Source: Rhodoferax sp. (lineage in GTDB: Bacteria; Pseudomonadota; Gammaproteobacteria; Burkholderiales; Burkholderiaceae_C). From it: a DNA stretch of 64,000 nt. Shown here in pieces: positions 7,531 to 17,098 of the stretch. The stretch's first letter is position 1. Every line of letters starts with the position of its first letter. The position numbers and the translations under genes were made by a program. The notes below the pieces were generated by a model. The model had not been told where the DNA came from. It did no database searches and saw only the letters and a program-made list of their open reading frames with translations. The stretch covers positions 45,934 through 109,933 of the forward strand of contig NZ_JAMPYG010000010.1 in NCBI RefSeq assembly GCF_023700745.1, read 5' to 3'.

Positions 7531-9036
7531 TCAAACTGACAACAGGGTTTGCGTCATATCTGTCGCCGCCCCACCCGCCAACATACGACCCGCACGAGCC
7601 TGTACCCGGGCGTGGCTAATATCACCAGTGTCTGCGTCATACGCCAGTGCGCCATTGACGAAGACTTTTTCTATGCCTTCAGACAAGGCCTTCGGCGCCT
7701 CGTAGGTAGCAGCATCTCGCACCCGGTTGGGGTCCAGTACCACCACGTCCGCATACCAGCCCACCTGCAATTGCCCGCGCTGATGCAGCCGGAAATTGCG
7801 GGCCGACAAGCCGCTCATCTTGTAGATGGCCGTTTCCAGCGAAAAAAGCTGCTGCTCGCGCCAGTAGCGCGCCAGCACACGTGGAAATGCACCCCACAGC
7901 CGTGGGTGCGGATGCTGGTCATGCGGCAAACCGTCGGAACCGATCATGCTCAAGGGGTGGGCGATGACGCGCTTGACGTCGTCCTCGTGCATCTGGAAAT
8001 AGCAGGCACCGCCGGGCTGCAGGCGGCGGCAGACGGTTTTTTGGTCGACGCCCCATTCGGCCGCAATCGACGCCAGCGTGCGGCCCGTCATCTCGGGATG
8101 AGGCGTGGACCAGCTCACCAGCACATCGATCACGCCGTCCACCAGGTCCTCACGCAGCACCGTCGAGCCCGCCACATAGGGGTAGACATCCATGGCCACC
8201 GCCTGGCGGCTGGCCAGCGACTCGATCAGGGGCAGGGTTTCCAGCGTGCGGCCCCAGTTGGCCGGCCCGGCGCACTTGTGGTGCGAAATGATCAGGGGCA
8301 CACCGGCCCTGAAAGCGGTGTCGCCGGCCTCGTGCAGTGCCTCGATGATGGCCTGCATCTCGCTGCGCAGGTGCGTGCTGTAGACGCCCCCGAAACCCGC
8401 GACCACCTGGGCCAGGCGCACCACCTCCTCGGTCGGCGCGGCAAAGGCTTCTTCGTAAAAAAGTCCCGACGACAGGCCGGTGGCGCCCGCATGCATGCAC
8501 TGCGTGAGCAGCGCCGCCATCGCGTCGAGCTCGCTGGCATTGGCCGCACGGCTCAGGTCCGCCACACAGGCAAAACGCAGCGTGGTGTGGCCGATCAGCA
8601 CGGCCACGTTGACCGCTGGCTGTGCGGCCGCCAATGCGCGCGCATAACTCTCCACCGAATCGAAGCGGAACGAATCGCTCCCCAGCAGGTTCAGCGGCGG
8701 CAGCGACTGCTGCACCACAAACGGCGCCAGCGAAATGCCGCAATTGCCGGTGACGACGGTGGTAATGCCCTGCGACACCTTGGGCAGCATGTCGGGGTGC
8801 TTGAGCACAATGGCGTCGTCGTGCGTGTGCACATCGATGAAACCAGGCGTGATGGCCAGGCCCGTGCAGTCCACACGGTGCAGCGCATCCAGCGTGACGC
8901 CCTCCGGCAATTGCCGGGACAGGTCCCGGCCCACGGCGGCAATGCGGTCGCCCACCAGCAATACATCACCGATCCAGCCGCTGGCACCGGTACCGTCGAT
9001 CACCATACCATTCGCAAGCAAAGTAGCGCGTGTCAT
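7531..9036 (-). CDS. N-acyl-D-amino-acid deacylase (D-aminoacylase family)
   Basis: 501 residues of the amidohydrolase superfamily. Metal-site elements appear in order: DVHTHDD (about residue 65), GNCGIS (bridging Cys), THLRSE, ISHHKC and GSDGLPHDQHPHPR (catalytic Asp). This is the D-aminoacylase arrangement, which removes the acyl group from N-acyl-D-amino acids in the cytoplasm. The ATG at 9036 overlaps the RpiR-gene TGA as ATGA, so the genes are coupled. It is the last gene of a transport-and-catabolism operon whose PLP enzyme would take the freed D-amino acid. Amide side-chain preference is unknown. Dihydroorotase-like or D-glutamate-specific activity is the alternative. Confidence 0.88.
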   Translation of the reverse strand: MTRATLLANGMVIDGTGASGWIGDVLLVGDRIAAVGRDLSRQLPEGVTLDALHRVDCTGLAITPGFIDVHTHDDAIVLKHPDMLPKVSQGITTVVTGNCGISLAPFVVQQSLPPLNLLGSDSFRFDSVESYARALAAAQPAVNVAVLIGHTTLRFACVADLSRAANASELDAMAALLTQCMHAGATGLSSGLFYEEAFAAPTEEVVRLAQVVAGFGGVYSTHLRSEMQAIIEALHEAGDTAFRAGVPLIISHHKCAGPANWGRTLETLPLIESLASRQAVAMDVYPYVAGSTVLREDLVDGVIDVLVSWSTPHPEMTGRTLASIAAEWGVDQKTVCRRLQPGGACYFQMHEDDVKRVIAHPLSMIGSDGLPHDQHPHPRLWGAFPRVLARYWREQQLFSLETAIYKMSGLSARNFRLHQRGQLQVGWYADVVVLDPNRVRDAATYEAPKALSEGIEKVFVNGALAYDADTGDISHARVQARAGRMLAGGAATDMTQTLLSV

Positions 9037-9965
9037 GTCGGAGTGTTGTCCTTGAGTTTGAGTTTGTTGTCGCGAACCGCAGCCCCGGTGTCCCAATCCA
9101 GCCGCGGGTAATGCCGCATGTCCACACCGCGCGTGCTGAGCACCTCGCGCACGCCGCCCAGGCGTTTGACGGCCAGGTCGCCCAGCCGCTGCGCCACCAG
9201 CACCGTCAGGATCTCAATCACGGTGAGGTGAACCAGGTAGGCCTCGGTTCCCACATGCATGACCGGATCTTCCGGGACATGGATGCCCAGCACGATGTCG
9301 GCGTGCTGAGCCAGTGCGGTGCCCTGCTGGGTCAGGGCAATCACCGTGGCGCCTTGCGAGCGTGCAACGTCCACCGCCTCGATCAGCGAAGGCATGCCGC
9401 CCACGTGCGAAATGGCAAATACCACGCCCTGGGGGATCATGGTGGCTGCCGAAACCAGCTGCAGATGAATGTCCAGGTAGGCGTTGGAGACCAGCCCCAG
9501 CCGGAACAGCCGGGCCTGCATGTCGGACGCCATGAAACTGGAGGTCACGCCCACGCTGTAACAATCCACGCGACTGGCGCGAACAATGGCATCGGCCGCC
9601 GCCTCTACCGCCGCCACGCTGAGTTGCGCCTGCACACCGCTGACCGCGGTGGCCGCACCCTTGATGACTTTGGAGATGACTTCCGGCGTGTCATCCTGGA
9701 GCTGCACCCGACGATGCAGGGGCGAACCGCTGACGGCCATTTCCTGCGCCAGCGCCAGCTTGAACTCGCGCAACCCGGGGTAGCCCAGGTCACGGCAGGT
9801 ACGCATGACGGTGGGCACTGAGCTGCCCGCCCGCTGCGCCAGCTGCTCAAAACTCTCATCCAGTACACGCTGCGGGTCTTGCAGGATCAGCGCCAGCACA
9901 CTGCGCCTGGATGTAGACGCACTCACCATGGTCTCGGCAATTTTGACAAGAACTCTTGAAGTCAT
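9033..9965 (-). CDS. RpiR-family regulator with SIS domain
   Basis: About 310 residues from ATG 9965; starts at 9932 (MVSAST) or TTG 10016 are possible and none has a strong ribosome-binding site. An N-terminal RpiR helix-turn-helix (LAQRAGSSVPTVMRTCRDLGYPGLREFKLAL) precedes a SIS sugar-isomerase-fold domain (about residues 120-260, e.g. RVDCYSVGVTSSFMASD and VVFAISHVGGMPSLIEAV). SIS domains often sense phosphosugars such as MurNAc-6-P, but members also control D-amino acid and dipeptide genes. It probably binds the twin palindromes at 16880-16978. Confidence 0.87.
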   Translation of the reverse strand: MTSRVLVKIAETMVSASTSRRSVLALILQDPQRVLDESFEQLAQRAGSSVPTVMRTCRDLGYPGLREFKLALAQEMAVSGSPLHRRVQLQDDTPEVISKVIKGAATAVSGVQAQLSVAAVEAAADAIVRASRVDCYSVGVTSSFMASDMQARLFRLGLVSNAYLDIHLQLVSAATMIPQGVVFAISHVGGMPSLIEAVDVARSQGATVIALTQQGTALAQHADIVLGIHVPEDPVMHVGTEAYLVHLTVIEILTVLVAQRLGDLAVKRLGGVREVLSTRGVDMRHYPRLDWDTGAAVRDNKLKLKDNTPT

Positions 9966-10031
9966 AAAGGGATCACGAAGAGGTGTGGGTTGACGTAACG
10001 CAGCAAAGACCGTCAAGGCAACACGCGAAAA

Positions 10032-11330
10032 TCAGAAACAGGTCACCAGGGCATCGCAGACCACATAGTTTTCATCCACCACCGGCATCCAGCGCCATTT
10101 ATCAAACGTGGTACAGGGATGCGAAATTCCCAGCGCCACCACATCACCCACCTGTAGGGCGGCATGCTCGGGGCCGGTGCCGCGCAAATAAGCGTGCTGG
10201 TCGTTCAAGCCACTGATCTTCCAGTCGGCGGGCGCATCCGTCACAGCAGCGCTTCCCGGCTTGTAAAAAGACAGCGGGATGGGCAAGTCAAGATCGTAAG
10301 AAATATCGCGTTTGCCCACCGCCAGGATCACCAGCCCGGGCTCGGGGCAGGATTGCACCGAGGCCCAGACCTCCATGGCCGCCTGCAAACCGTCACTGCA
10401 ATGCAGACGCGAATTGACCGCACTGACCATGCGTTTGTAAAACCCGTGGTCGTGTGTGACGTAGCAACCCGATCGCAACAGGCCGCGTACCGGACGCGAC
10501 AGCTGAGGCTTGAGCCGGTTCGCCACCAAATCGAAAATCGCCGAACCGCCAGCCGTTAGGAGCACTTCCTCGTTGTCGAATAAATGCTGCTGGTCACAAA
10601 CCACGGCAATGTCACAAACACGCTGCATCAGCGCTGCAGCATAAGTCTCATCCGCCGCTGACTGGCCGGTCGCGCCCAGGCCTTCATAGCATTCGATGCC
10701 AACCAGACGGCAAGCTGGACTGCCATGGAGGCGGCGGGCCAATGCCTGCGCCTCATCCTGGCTGCGGCAACCGGTCCGTCCACCCGCAACACCGATTTCC
10801 AGCAGAACCTCAAAAGGCTGCACGTCTGCCTGGGAGTCGTTCTGGGACTGGTACCAGGCTTCAATCAAGCCAAGTTGTGCCAGCGAATCCACCAGAAACA
10901 CCACACGCAACCCGGCGTGCTCACGCTGCAGGTCCTGAATGCCGGCCAGATCGACCGCAGCGAAGACCTGGTTGGCGATCAGGCAACGGCGTGCACCCGC
11001 CAAGACACCGGCTCGCATCTGGACCACGGTGGCAAAGGTCAGACCCCAGGCCCCTTCATCGAGCTGGCGCCTGAACAACTGGGGCGACATGGTGGTCTTG
11101 CCATGCGGCGCCATGTCCAGGCCGTTGTCGACAGCGAAGCGCTGCATCCACGACAGGTTGTGCTGCAAGGCCTCTTGCTTGACCAGCGCCAGCGGCAGAG
11201 GCAGGTCACCGTCCAGCACGCACCAGCGCTGCGCGGCAATTTGCGAGCAGCGCAAGGGTGCGCTGGTGTGCGGAAAGCCCTTGAATGAATGGTCAATCTG
11301 CGGATCGAGAATGTCTTGCAACGTGGTCAT
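10032..11330 (-). CDS. D-threonine aldolase / D-serine dehydratase-like PLP enzyme (amino acid deaminase)
   Basis: 432 residues of the fold-III PLP family (alanine racemase-like N-terminal barrel plus D-serine dehydratase-like C-terminal domain). The PLP lysine is in MAPHGKTTMSP (about residue 78). The C-terminal SHPCTTFDKW carries the His-x-Cys pair that binds the metal cofactor in this family. Likely reactions are aldol cleavage or deamination of a beta-hydroxy D-amino acid; deamination would release an enamine or imine. Context supports use of D-amino acids freed by the deacylase. GGAAG precedes the ATG. Confidence 0.85.
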   Translation of the reverse strand: MTTLQDILDPQIDHSFKGFPHTSAPLRCSQIAAQRWCVLDGDLPLPLALVKQEALQHNLSWMQRFAVDNGLDMAPHGKTTMSPQLFRRQLDEGAWGLTFATVVQMRAGVLAGARRCLIANQVFAAVDLAGIQDLQREHAGLRVVFLVDSLAQLGLIEAWYQSQNDSQADVQPFEVLLEIGVAGGRTGCRSQDEAQALARRLHGSPACRLVGIECYEGLGATGQSAADETYAAALMQRVCDIAVVCDQQHLFDNEEVLLTAGGSAIFDLVANRLKPQLSRPVRGLLRSGCYVTHDHGFYKRMVSAVNSRLHCSDGLQAAMEVWASVQSCPEPGLVILAVGKRDISYDLDLPIPLSFYKPGSAAVTDAPADWKISGLNDQHAYLRGTGPEHAALQVGDVVALGISHPCTTFDKWRWMPVVDENYVVCDALVTCF

Positions 11331-11347
11331 GGAAACTTCCTTTTTGG

Positions 11348-12316
11348 TTACGCTGTCAGCAGCGTGATGTCATCGCGGATACAGGCTTTGAAACGGCCCT
11401 GCCCCATGTCCCGCAATTCGGGACGGGTACTGGCACAGGCGTCTGTCGCATGCGGGCAGCGGGTTCGAAACACACAACCGGAAGGCGGATTGACAGGACT
11501 GGGGATATCGCCCTTGAGTGCAATATAGTCGTTTTTTTGCTCGGGATCGGGCTTGGGCGAAGCGGCCAGCAATGCCTGGGTATAAGGGTGCCAAGGCTGC
11601 GCAAACAGCTCCGCCGTTGGCGCCACTTCCATGACACGTCCCAGGTACAGCACCACCACACGGTCGCACAAGTACTCAACCACATCCAGGTCATGCGAAA
11701 TGAACAGCATGGTCAGCGACAGACGGTCGCGCAGATCGCACAGCAAGTTGACCACCTGCGCCTGAATCGACACATCCAGCGCGGACAAAGGCTCGTCGGC
11801 CACGATGAACTCGGGTTCGACCGCCAACGCCCGAGCCACCCCAATACGCTGGCGCTGGCCACCGGAAAACTCGTGCGGGTAGCGGCTCGCATGTTCGGCG
11901 CGCAATCCAACCAGTTCCAGCAATTCGGCGATACGCGCCTCCCGGGCTGCACGGCCCTTGGCCAAACCGTGCACCTGCAAGGCCTCCCCCAGAATATCCT
12001 TCACCCGCATTTTTGGATTCAGGCTGGCATAGGGGTCTTGGAAAATCATTTGCAGCTTGCTGCGCAAGCTTCGCATGCGGGCGCTGGAGGCCGCACCCAG
12101 GTCTTCACCCCGATACAGCACCTGGCCTGCGGTGCTTTCAATCAGGCGCAGCAGGGTGCGTCCAATAGTGCTTTTACCCGACCCAGATTCCCCGACCAGT
12201 CCCAGCGTTTCGCCGGCCTGAATCGAAAAGGACACATCGTCTACAGCCCGCACCGGTTTGACCCGTGAGCCGAAATAGCGGTGCAGTTGCTTGACTTCGA
12301 CCAACGGTGCGCTCAT
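11348..12316 (-). CDS. Oligopeptide/dipeptide ABC transporter ATPase (DppF-like)
   Basis: 322 residues from ATG 12316, with GGAGT upstream and ATGA overlap with the preceding ATPase gene. Motifs: Walker [11 protein letters not shown]-loop FQDPYASLNPKMRV, signature FSGGQRQR, Walker B FIVADEPLSALD, switch FISHD. The C-terminal oligopeptide/dipeptide extension is present, with the Cys motif seen in GCVFRTRCPHATDAC that holds an iron-sulfur cluster in some Dpp ATPases. It powers import with the neighbouring DppD-like subunit. Confidence 0.9.
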   Translation of the reverse strand: MSAPLVEVKQLHRYFGSRVKPVRAVDDVSFSIQAGETLGLVGESGSGKSTIGRTLLRLIESTAGQVLYRGEDLGAASSARMRSLRSKLQMIFQDPYASLNPKMRVKDILGEALQVHGLAKGRAAREARIAELLELVGLRAEHASRYPHEFSGGQRQRIGVARALAVEPEFIVADEPLSALDVSIQAQVVNLLCDLRDRLSLTMLFISHDLDVVEYLCDRVVVLYLGRVMEVAPTAELFAQPWHPYTQALLAASPKPDPEQKNDYIALKGDIPSPVNPPSGCVFRTRCPHATDACASTRPELRDMGQGRFKACIRDDITLLTA

Positions 12317-13374
12317 GCAATACTCCTGGGTGGCGTCGCAGCGCGTTCGGCTGGTGAAAGCATGCAACGTACGAAGCGCTGTGCATTTTCTTGCAGCAAG
12401 GCCGGCATGGCACTGCTGCAGCCAGCCTGAGCGTAGTCACAGCGCGGCTCGAACGCACAGCCCGGCGGTGGCGCCAGCGGGCTGGACACCTGGCCGCGAA
12501 TGGCATAGAGGCGCCGCGTGCCGCTGCCAGCCAACTCCCGCTTGCGCTGCTGTGCAGGCAGGCAAGCGAGCAAACCCTGCGTATAGGGGTGCCGGGGTGA
12601 AGCGAAGAGTTCTCGCACCGGGGCCGACTCGACAATGCGCCCGGCATACATCACCGCCACATCATCGGCGTGGTGGGCCACTACCCCCAGGTTGTGCGTG
12701 ATGAAAAGAATACTCATGCCGGTTTCAACCTGCAGGCGACGCATCAGCTCCAGAATCTGCGCCTGGATGGTCACATCGAGTGCCGTGGTCGGCTCGTCGG
12801 CAATCAACAGCGTCGGATTACAGGCCATGGCCAGCGCAATCATCACGCGCTGGCGCATGCCACCCGACAGCTGGTGCGGGTACTCACGCAGCCGTTGTGC
12901 CGCAGCTGGCATCTCGACCAGCTCCAGCATGCGCTGGGCGTGAGCCATGGCAGCCTGGCGGTCCAGCCCCATGTGCAGGCGCCCCGCCTCCGCAATCTGT
13001 TCGCCCACCGTGAAGACGGGGTTCAGGCTGGTCATGGGTTCCTGAAAAATCATCGCAATCTCATTGCCACGAACGTGGCGCATGGCCGGCTCGGGCAAGG
13101 CCAGCAAATCTACCGTCTGACCTTCGCGGTTGGTAAACAGCGCCTGGCCACTGACCTGTGTGGATGCGGTGCGCGACAACAGGCGCATCAGCGTCAGGCT
13201 GGTCACCGATTTTCCGGACCCAGACTCACCAACCAGGGCCGTGGTTTTCCCGGGGCGGATGCTGAAGCTGACATCGGCCACCGCGCGGATCAGCCCCTCG
13301 TCGGTGTCAAAGAAAGTACTCAGATTACGGACATCGAGCCGCAGCGGTTCAAGAGAAGCAGGAGGCAAGTTCAT
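12313..13374 (-). CDS. Oligopeptide/dipeptide ABC transporter ATPase (DppD-like)
   Basis: 353 residues. Walker [11 protein letters not shown]-loop [14 protein letters not shown], signature LSGGMRQR and Walker [13 protein letters not shown] are intact. The C-terminal family extension ends in [15 protein letters not shown], the Cys-rich motif of the Opp/Dpp ATPases. It partners the DppF-like subunit to drive a heterodimeric permease. Spacing to the permease gene upstream is 14 bp. No clear ribosome-binding site precedes the ATG, so translation may depend on coupling. Confidence 0.9.
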   Translation of the reverse strand: MNLPPASLEPLRLDVRNLSTFFDTDEGLIRAVADVSFSIRPGKTTALVGESGSGKSVTSLTLMRLLSRTASTQVSGQALFTNREGQTVDLLALPEPAMRHVRGNEIAMIFQEPMTSLNPVFTVGEQIAEAGRLHMGLDRQAAMAHAQRMLELVEMPAAAQRLREYPHQLSGGMRQRVMIALAMACNPTLLIADEPTTALDVTIQAQILELMRRLQVETGMSILFITHNLGVVAHHADDVAVMYAGRIVESAPVRELFASPRHPYTQGLLACLPAQQRKRELAGSGTRRLYAIRGQVSSPLAPPPGCAFEPRCDYAQAGCSSAMPALLQENAQRFVRCMLSPAERAATPPRSIA

Positions 13375-13388
13375 GGGCTAGGACGGTC

Positions 13389-14228
13389 TCACATCGACTT
13401 TTTAAGCCGTGGATCAAGCAGGTCACGCACACCATCACCCAGCAGTTGCAAGGACAGCGCCGTCAGGATGATGGCAAACCCGGGAAACAAAACAATCCAG
13501 AGTGCCTGGTAGGCATACTGCTGACTACCAGCCACCATGGTGCCCCAGGTCGGAATCTCAGGCGGGACACCCACACCCAGAAAGGACAGCGCAGCCTCGG
13601 CCAGAATGGCATAGGCAAAGATGAACGAAGCCTGTACCAGAATGGGCGATATGAGATTGGGCAAGATGTGCCGCCACAGAATACGGGTGGTCGACACGCC
13701 CAGAGCTCGCGCCGCTTCAATAAAGAGCAGTTCACGCACCACCAGGGTCGAGGCACGCACCACCCGCGCCACGCGCGGCGTGTACACCAGCACCAGTGCC
13801 AGCACCACGTTGTACATCGACGGCTCCAGAATGGCCACCAACGCGATGGCCAGCAGAATGTCGGGGAAGGACATCATCGCGTCCACCACCCGCATGATGG
13901 GTGCATCGAGCCGGCGGAAAAAACCCGCCACCAGCCCAAACAGCGTTCCCAACGCAATGGCGCCCATAGCCGTCAACGCGGCAATGGTGAGCGAATAACG
14001 GCCACCAAAGGCAATCCGCGCAAACAGGTCGCGACCGAGTTCGTCTGTCCCCATGATGTGGCTGGCCGTAGGGGCCGCAAGGCGCTGGCTGATCGCCGTG
14101 TCATTGGGGTCAAAGCCGGTAATCACGTTGGCCAGCAACGCCATCACGACCACCATCAACAGGCAGATGGCGGCCAGCAGCACGATGCGCCGGCGGAACA
14201 GCTTTTTGAGAATCAGCGGGAATTTCAT
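13389..14228 (-). CDS. ABC transporter permease (DppC-like)
   Basis: 279 residues with a positively charged N-terminus, a first membrane span (LLAAICLLMVVVMALLANVI) and about six spans in total. The periplasmic stretch SHIMGTDELGRDLFARIAFGGRYSL is the hallmark of the DppC/OppC family, and EAARALGVSTTRILWRHILPN is the EAA loop that binds the ATPases. It forms the inner-membrane channel with the DppB-like subunit encoded 4 bp upstream. Confidence 0.9.
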   Translation of the reverse strand: MKFPLILKKLFRRRIVLLAAICLLMVVVMALLANVITGFDPNDTAISQRLAAPTASHIMGTDELGRDLFARIAFGGRYSLTIAALTAMGAIALGTLFGLVAGFFRRLDAPIMRVVDAMMSFPDILLAIALVAILEPSMYNVVLALVLVYTPRVARVVRASTLVVRELLFIEAARALGVSTTRILWRHILPNLISPILVQASFIFAYAILAEAALSFLGVGVPPEIPTWGTMVAGSQQYAYQALWIVLFPGFAIILTALSLQLLGDGVRDLLDPRLKKSM

Positions 14229-14232
14229 GGGG

Positions 14233-15174
14233 CTAATACTTCACGCGTGGATCGACTGCCATGTACAGCAGGTCGGTCAGAAAATTGATCACCACATAAA
14301 TCATGGCAATCACCAGCAAGGCACCCTGGATCACCGGATAGTCACGCCGCAGCACGGCGCTCACCACCAGGTTGCCGACGCCGGGCAGACCAAACACGGT
14401 TTCCGTGACCACGGCCCCGCCGATCATCATCGCCACGGTCAGACCCAGTACGGTGATGATGGGCACCAGCGCATTGCGCAGCGTGTGCTTGAGCACCACC
14501 ACATGTTCAGACAACCCCTTGGCGCGGGCGGTGCGCACATAGTCTTCACCCAGCACATCCAGCATGGACGCGCGCGTAAACCGGATGATCAGGGCCGAGT
14601 TGAGCACGCCCAGGACCACCGATGGCAGCACCAGATAGTGAATGCGTTCCATCAGTGCAGCGCCGGGGTCGCCATAGCCCGACACCGGAAACCAGCCCAT
14701 GGACACCGCAAATATCTGCATCAGCACCAGCCCCATCCAGAAGCTCGGAATGCTGGCACCCAGCATGGCAAAGCCGGTAAGCAGCTGGTCAATGAATCTG
14801 CCTCGAAAAACCGCCGAAACAATACCGCAAGGCACACCGATTACCGTAGCAATAAAAACCGACATCAATGTCAACAAGGTGGTGGGTTCGGCCCGCTCCC
14901 ACAGCGCCTGTGTGACCGGACGCTGCAGAAAGATAGACTCACCCAGATTGCCGTGCAAAAGTTCTTTGACCCAGTAGCCGAACTGCACCGGCAGTGGCCT
15001 GTCCAGGCCATACTCCTTCTGCACACGGGCAATGTCTTGCGCCGTCGCCTGATCCCCCAGCAACACCGCGATGGGGTCGCCCGCAGCGGCGTGCGTCAGC
15101 ACAAAAACGATGACGGCAACCAGCGCCATGACCACCAACATGCCCATAGCGCGCGACAACAGATAGCGTGTCAT
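14233..15174 (-). CDS. ABC transporter permease (DppB-like)
   Basis: 313 residues beginning MTRYLLSRAMGMLVVMALVAVIVFVL, the typical DppB/OppB first span. DYVRTARAKGLSEHVVVLKHTLRNAL is the EAA coupling loop, and GLPGVGNLVVSAVLRRDYPVIQG is a conserved family C-terminal motif. About six membrane spans are expected. A 127-bp gap separates it from the binding-protein gene; the gap contains no ORF and no obvious terminator. Confidence 0.9.
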   Translation of the reverse strand: MTRYLLSRAMGMLVVMALVAVIVFVLTHAAAGDPIAVLLGDQATAQDIARVQKEYGLDRPLPVQFGYWVKELLHGNLGESIFLQRPVTQALWERAEPTTLLTLMSVFIATVIGVPCGIVSAVFRGRFIDQLLTGFAMLGASIPSFWMGLVLMQIFAVSMGWFPVSGYGDPGAALMERIHYLVLPSVVLGVLNSALIIRFTRASMLDVLGEDYVRTARAKGLSEHVVVLKHTLRNALVPIITVLGLTVAMMIGGAVVTETVFGLPGVGNLVVSAVLRRDYPVIQGALLVIAMIYVVINFLTDLLYMAVDPRVKY

Positions 15175-15301
15175 GACGATCTTTCTTTAACACCCTAGGA
15201 ACACAGAACTGACGGGCGCCCACCCAGCCACCCCAAGTCACCACACTGCACCCCGCGATGCAGCGCCGTACGCAAAGCAACAAGCGCGAGGGGCCGGATC
15301 A

Positions 15302-16861
15302 TCAATTTTTCAAGCCGGTATTCCAGAAGAATGGCCAGGTCGAAGGAATGTAGCCCTGCAGCGCAGGCGATCTGGCCGACAGGCTGTTGAACTTACCCAC
15401 ATTGATATACGGCACTTCGTCATAAATCACCTGCTGGACCGCACCCCACAAGGCACCGCGCTTGGCAGGATTGGATTCCTGGTTCAGCTTGGCCAGTGCA
15501 GCCTGCTTGGCCGGCGAACTCCACCAGCCCGGGGCTCCCTCGCCAAGTTGCGGCGGCGACAGCATGGGTTCCGGGAACTGGCCCGAATGCGTGATGTAGA
15601 TGTCCCAGAGCCTGGAGTCGCTGCGGCGTTGCACCAGCGTGGCCCAATCAACCACATTCAACTCAGGTTTGAAGCCGGCGCGCTTGAGCTGCTCGGCCAT
15701 GATCAGCGCCATGTTGTAATGGAAGTCGTACTGACGGCTGGTCAGGATGCGGATGGGTTCACCCTTGTAGCCTGCCATAGCAGCCTGTTTTTTGGCCTTG
15801 GCTGCGTCACGTTCGTTGTATTTGTCTGCCCCTGCCGCCGAGTAAAACGGGGTGCCTTTGGGGAAATGGTTGGGTTCAGCCACAAAGAAACGCGTGTCAC
15901 CAAAACCGGCAGCCAGCATTTCACCTTCGCCAATGCTGGTTTGCACTGCCTGACGCAAGGCCTGCGAGGCCAGCACACCTTCTTTGGTGTTGAACACCAT
16001 GTACGGGAAACCAAAGGAAGGTGTCAGGATCGGAACGGTCTTGCCGCCTGATTTTTCCAGGCGACCCAGCGCCTCGGTCGGCAGCAGGTCGGCGAATTGG
16101 TATTGCCCGGCCAGCGAACCTTCCACGCGCGTGTTGGCGTTGGGCACGGGGATAAAACGCAGCTCATCGGCAATGGCAGTTTTTTTGCCACCATAGCCAC
16201 TGGGAGCCTCTTGGCGCGCAGAGTAATGATCGAATCGGGTCAACAGCACATACTGGTCAGGACGGCGCTCCTTGAATTTGTAAGGGCCGGTTCCAATGAA
16301 CTCCCTGAGTGGCGTGGCCATCGATTCCTTGGCCATGATGGCTGCCATGCCGGAAGGCATCGCCAGCTGCGACAGCAATGGTGCATAAGGTGTCTTGAGT
16401 GTGATCTCGATACCATGCTCACCCTTGGCTGAGAGGTCTGCCACGTCCTTGGACAATGCCTTGCCACGCGGTGACACATCCATCCAGCGCTTGAGACTGT
16501 CCACCACGTCTTCGGAATTCATTTCGCGACCATTGTGAAACTGCACCCCCTTGCGCAAGCTGATGCTGTAGTGTTTGCCATCGGCCGACACCTTGGGCAG
16601 GCCTTCAGCCAGCATCGGTGTGATCTTCCAGTTGGCATCAAAGGTGTAGAGCGGTTCATACACATGTTGCATGATGGTTGCCACAAGATCGATCGGGGAC
16701 GCCATGGGGTCCAGCGTTTGCGGCTCAGCCGTCATGGCCAGGTTGAGGGGGGCTTTTGACAGCGTTTGTGCCTGTACACCCATCGGCAACAGGGCCGTGC
16801 CACTCACCACCAGTGCTAAAGCCACCGCCTCGCGACGGTTGATCCAGAATTTTTTCAACAT
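15302..16861 (-). CDS. Peptide/nickel-type ABC solute-binding protein (SBP_bac_5)
   Basis: 519 residues with a signal peptide (twin Arg in INRREAVALALVV, then a hydrophobic core and cleavage near VQA-QTL). LNLAMTAEPQTLDPMASP opens the mature DppA/OppA-like fold, and ITPMLAEGLPKVSADGKHYSISLRKGVQFHNG is its conserved early segment. It is the first gene of the operon and sits directly below one of the twin palindromes. Given the downstream deacylase, N-acyl-D-amino acids or D-residue-containing peptides are reasonable ligands, by inference. Confidence 0.9.
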   Translation of the reverse strand: MLKKFWINRREAVALALVVSGTALLPMGVQAQTLSKAPLNLAMTAEPQTLDPMASPIDLVATIMQHVYEPLYTFDANWKITPMLAEGLPKVSADGKHYSISLRKGVQFHNGREMNSEDVVDSLKRWMDVSPRGKALSKDVADLSAKGEHGIEITLKTPYAPLLSQLAMPSGMAAIMAKESMATPLREFIGTGPYKFKERRPDQYVLLTRFDHYSARQEAPSGYGGKKTAIADELRFIPVPNANTRVEGSLAGQYQFADLLPTEALGRLEKSGGKTVPILTPSFGFPYMVFNTKEGVLASQALRQAVQTSIGEGEMLAAGFGDTRFFVAEPNHFPKGTPFYSAAGADKYNERDAAKAKKQAAMAGYKGEPIRILTSRQYDFHYNMALIMAEQLKRAGFKPELNVVDWATLVQRRSDSRLWDIYITHSGQFPEPMLSPPQLGEGAPGWWSSPAKQAALAKLNQESNPAKRGALWGAVQQVIYDEVPYINVGKFNSLSARSPALQGYIPSTWPFFWNTGLKN

Positions 16862-16879
16862 GCATAACTCCTTATGATA

Positions 16880-16978
16880 TGAAAGTATTTTTCAAGATAT
16901 AAAGAATATTCCAGCAATAATCACAAAAAAATCAGTAAAAACCCTTGGATTGTGCATTTAATATGAAAATATATTTCA
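16880..16978. promoter_or_regulatory. Twin 15-bp palindromes, probable RpiR operators
   Basis: TGAAAGTATTTTTCA (16880-16894) and TGAAAATATATTTCA (16964-16978) are near-identical dyads with TGAAA/TTTCA arms. They are the only such pair noticed here, lying in the A+T-rich 237-bp region between the divergent ABC operon and the RidA gene. Their centres are 84 bp apart, about eight helical turns, which would put bound dimers on the same DNA face. The first lies about 20-34 bp upstream of the binding-protein ATG. The RpiR-family protein of this operon is the natural candidate binder. Confidence 0.6.
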
Positions 16979-17098
16979 CTTTGAAGCGCAAGGCGCATGA
17001 CGTTGGGGCATGGAGCCTTAACATACAGACCAGCCTGGATCGTTCGGGCTGGCACCCTTCATTTTTTATTTATTGTTCGCCTAACAGGAATCTTCACA

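Noticed and set aside
7549-9111. 520-codon plus-strand ORF opposite the deacylase gene
   Set aside because: His/Gln/Arg-rich shadow of a high-GC gene on the other strand; the minus frame has a full amidohydrolase motif set.
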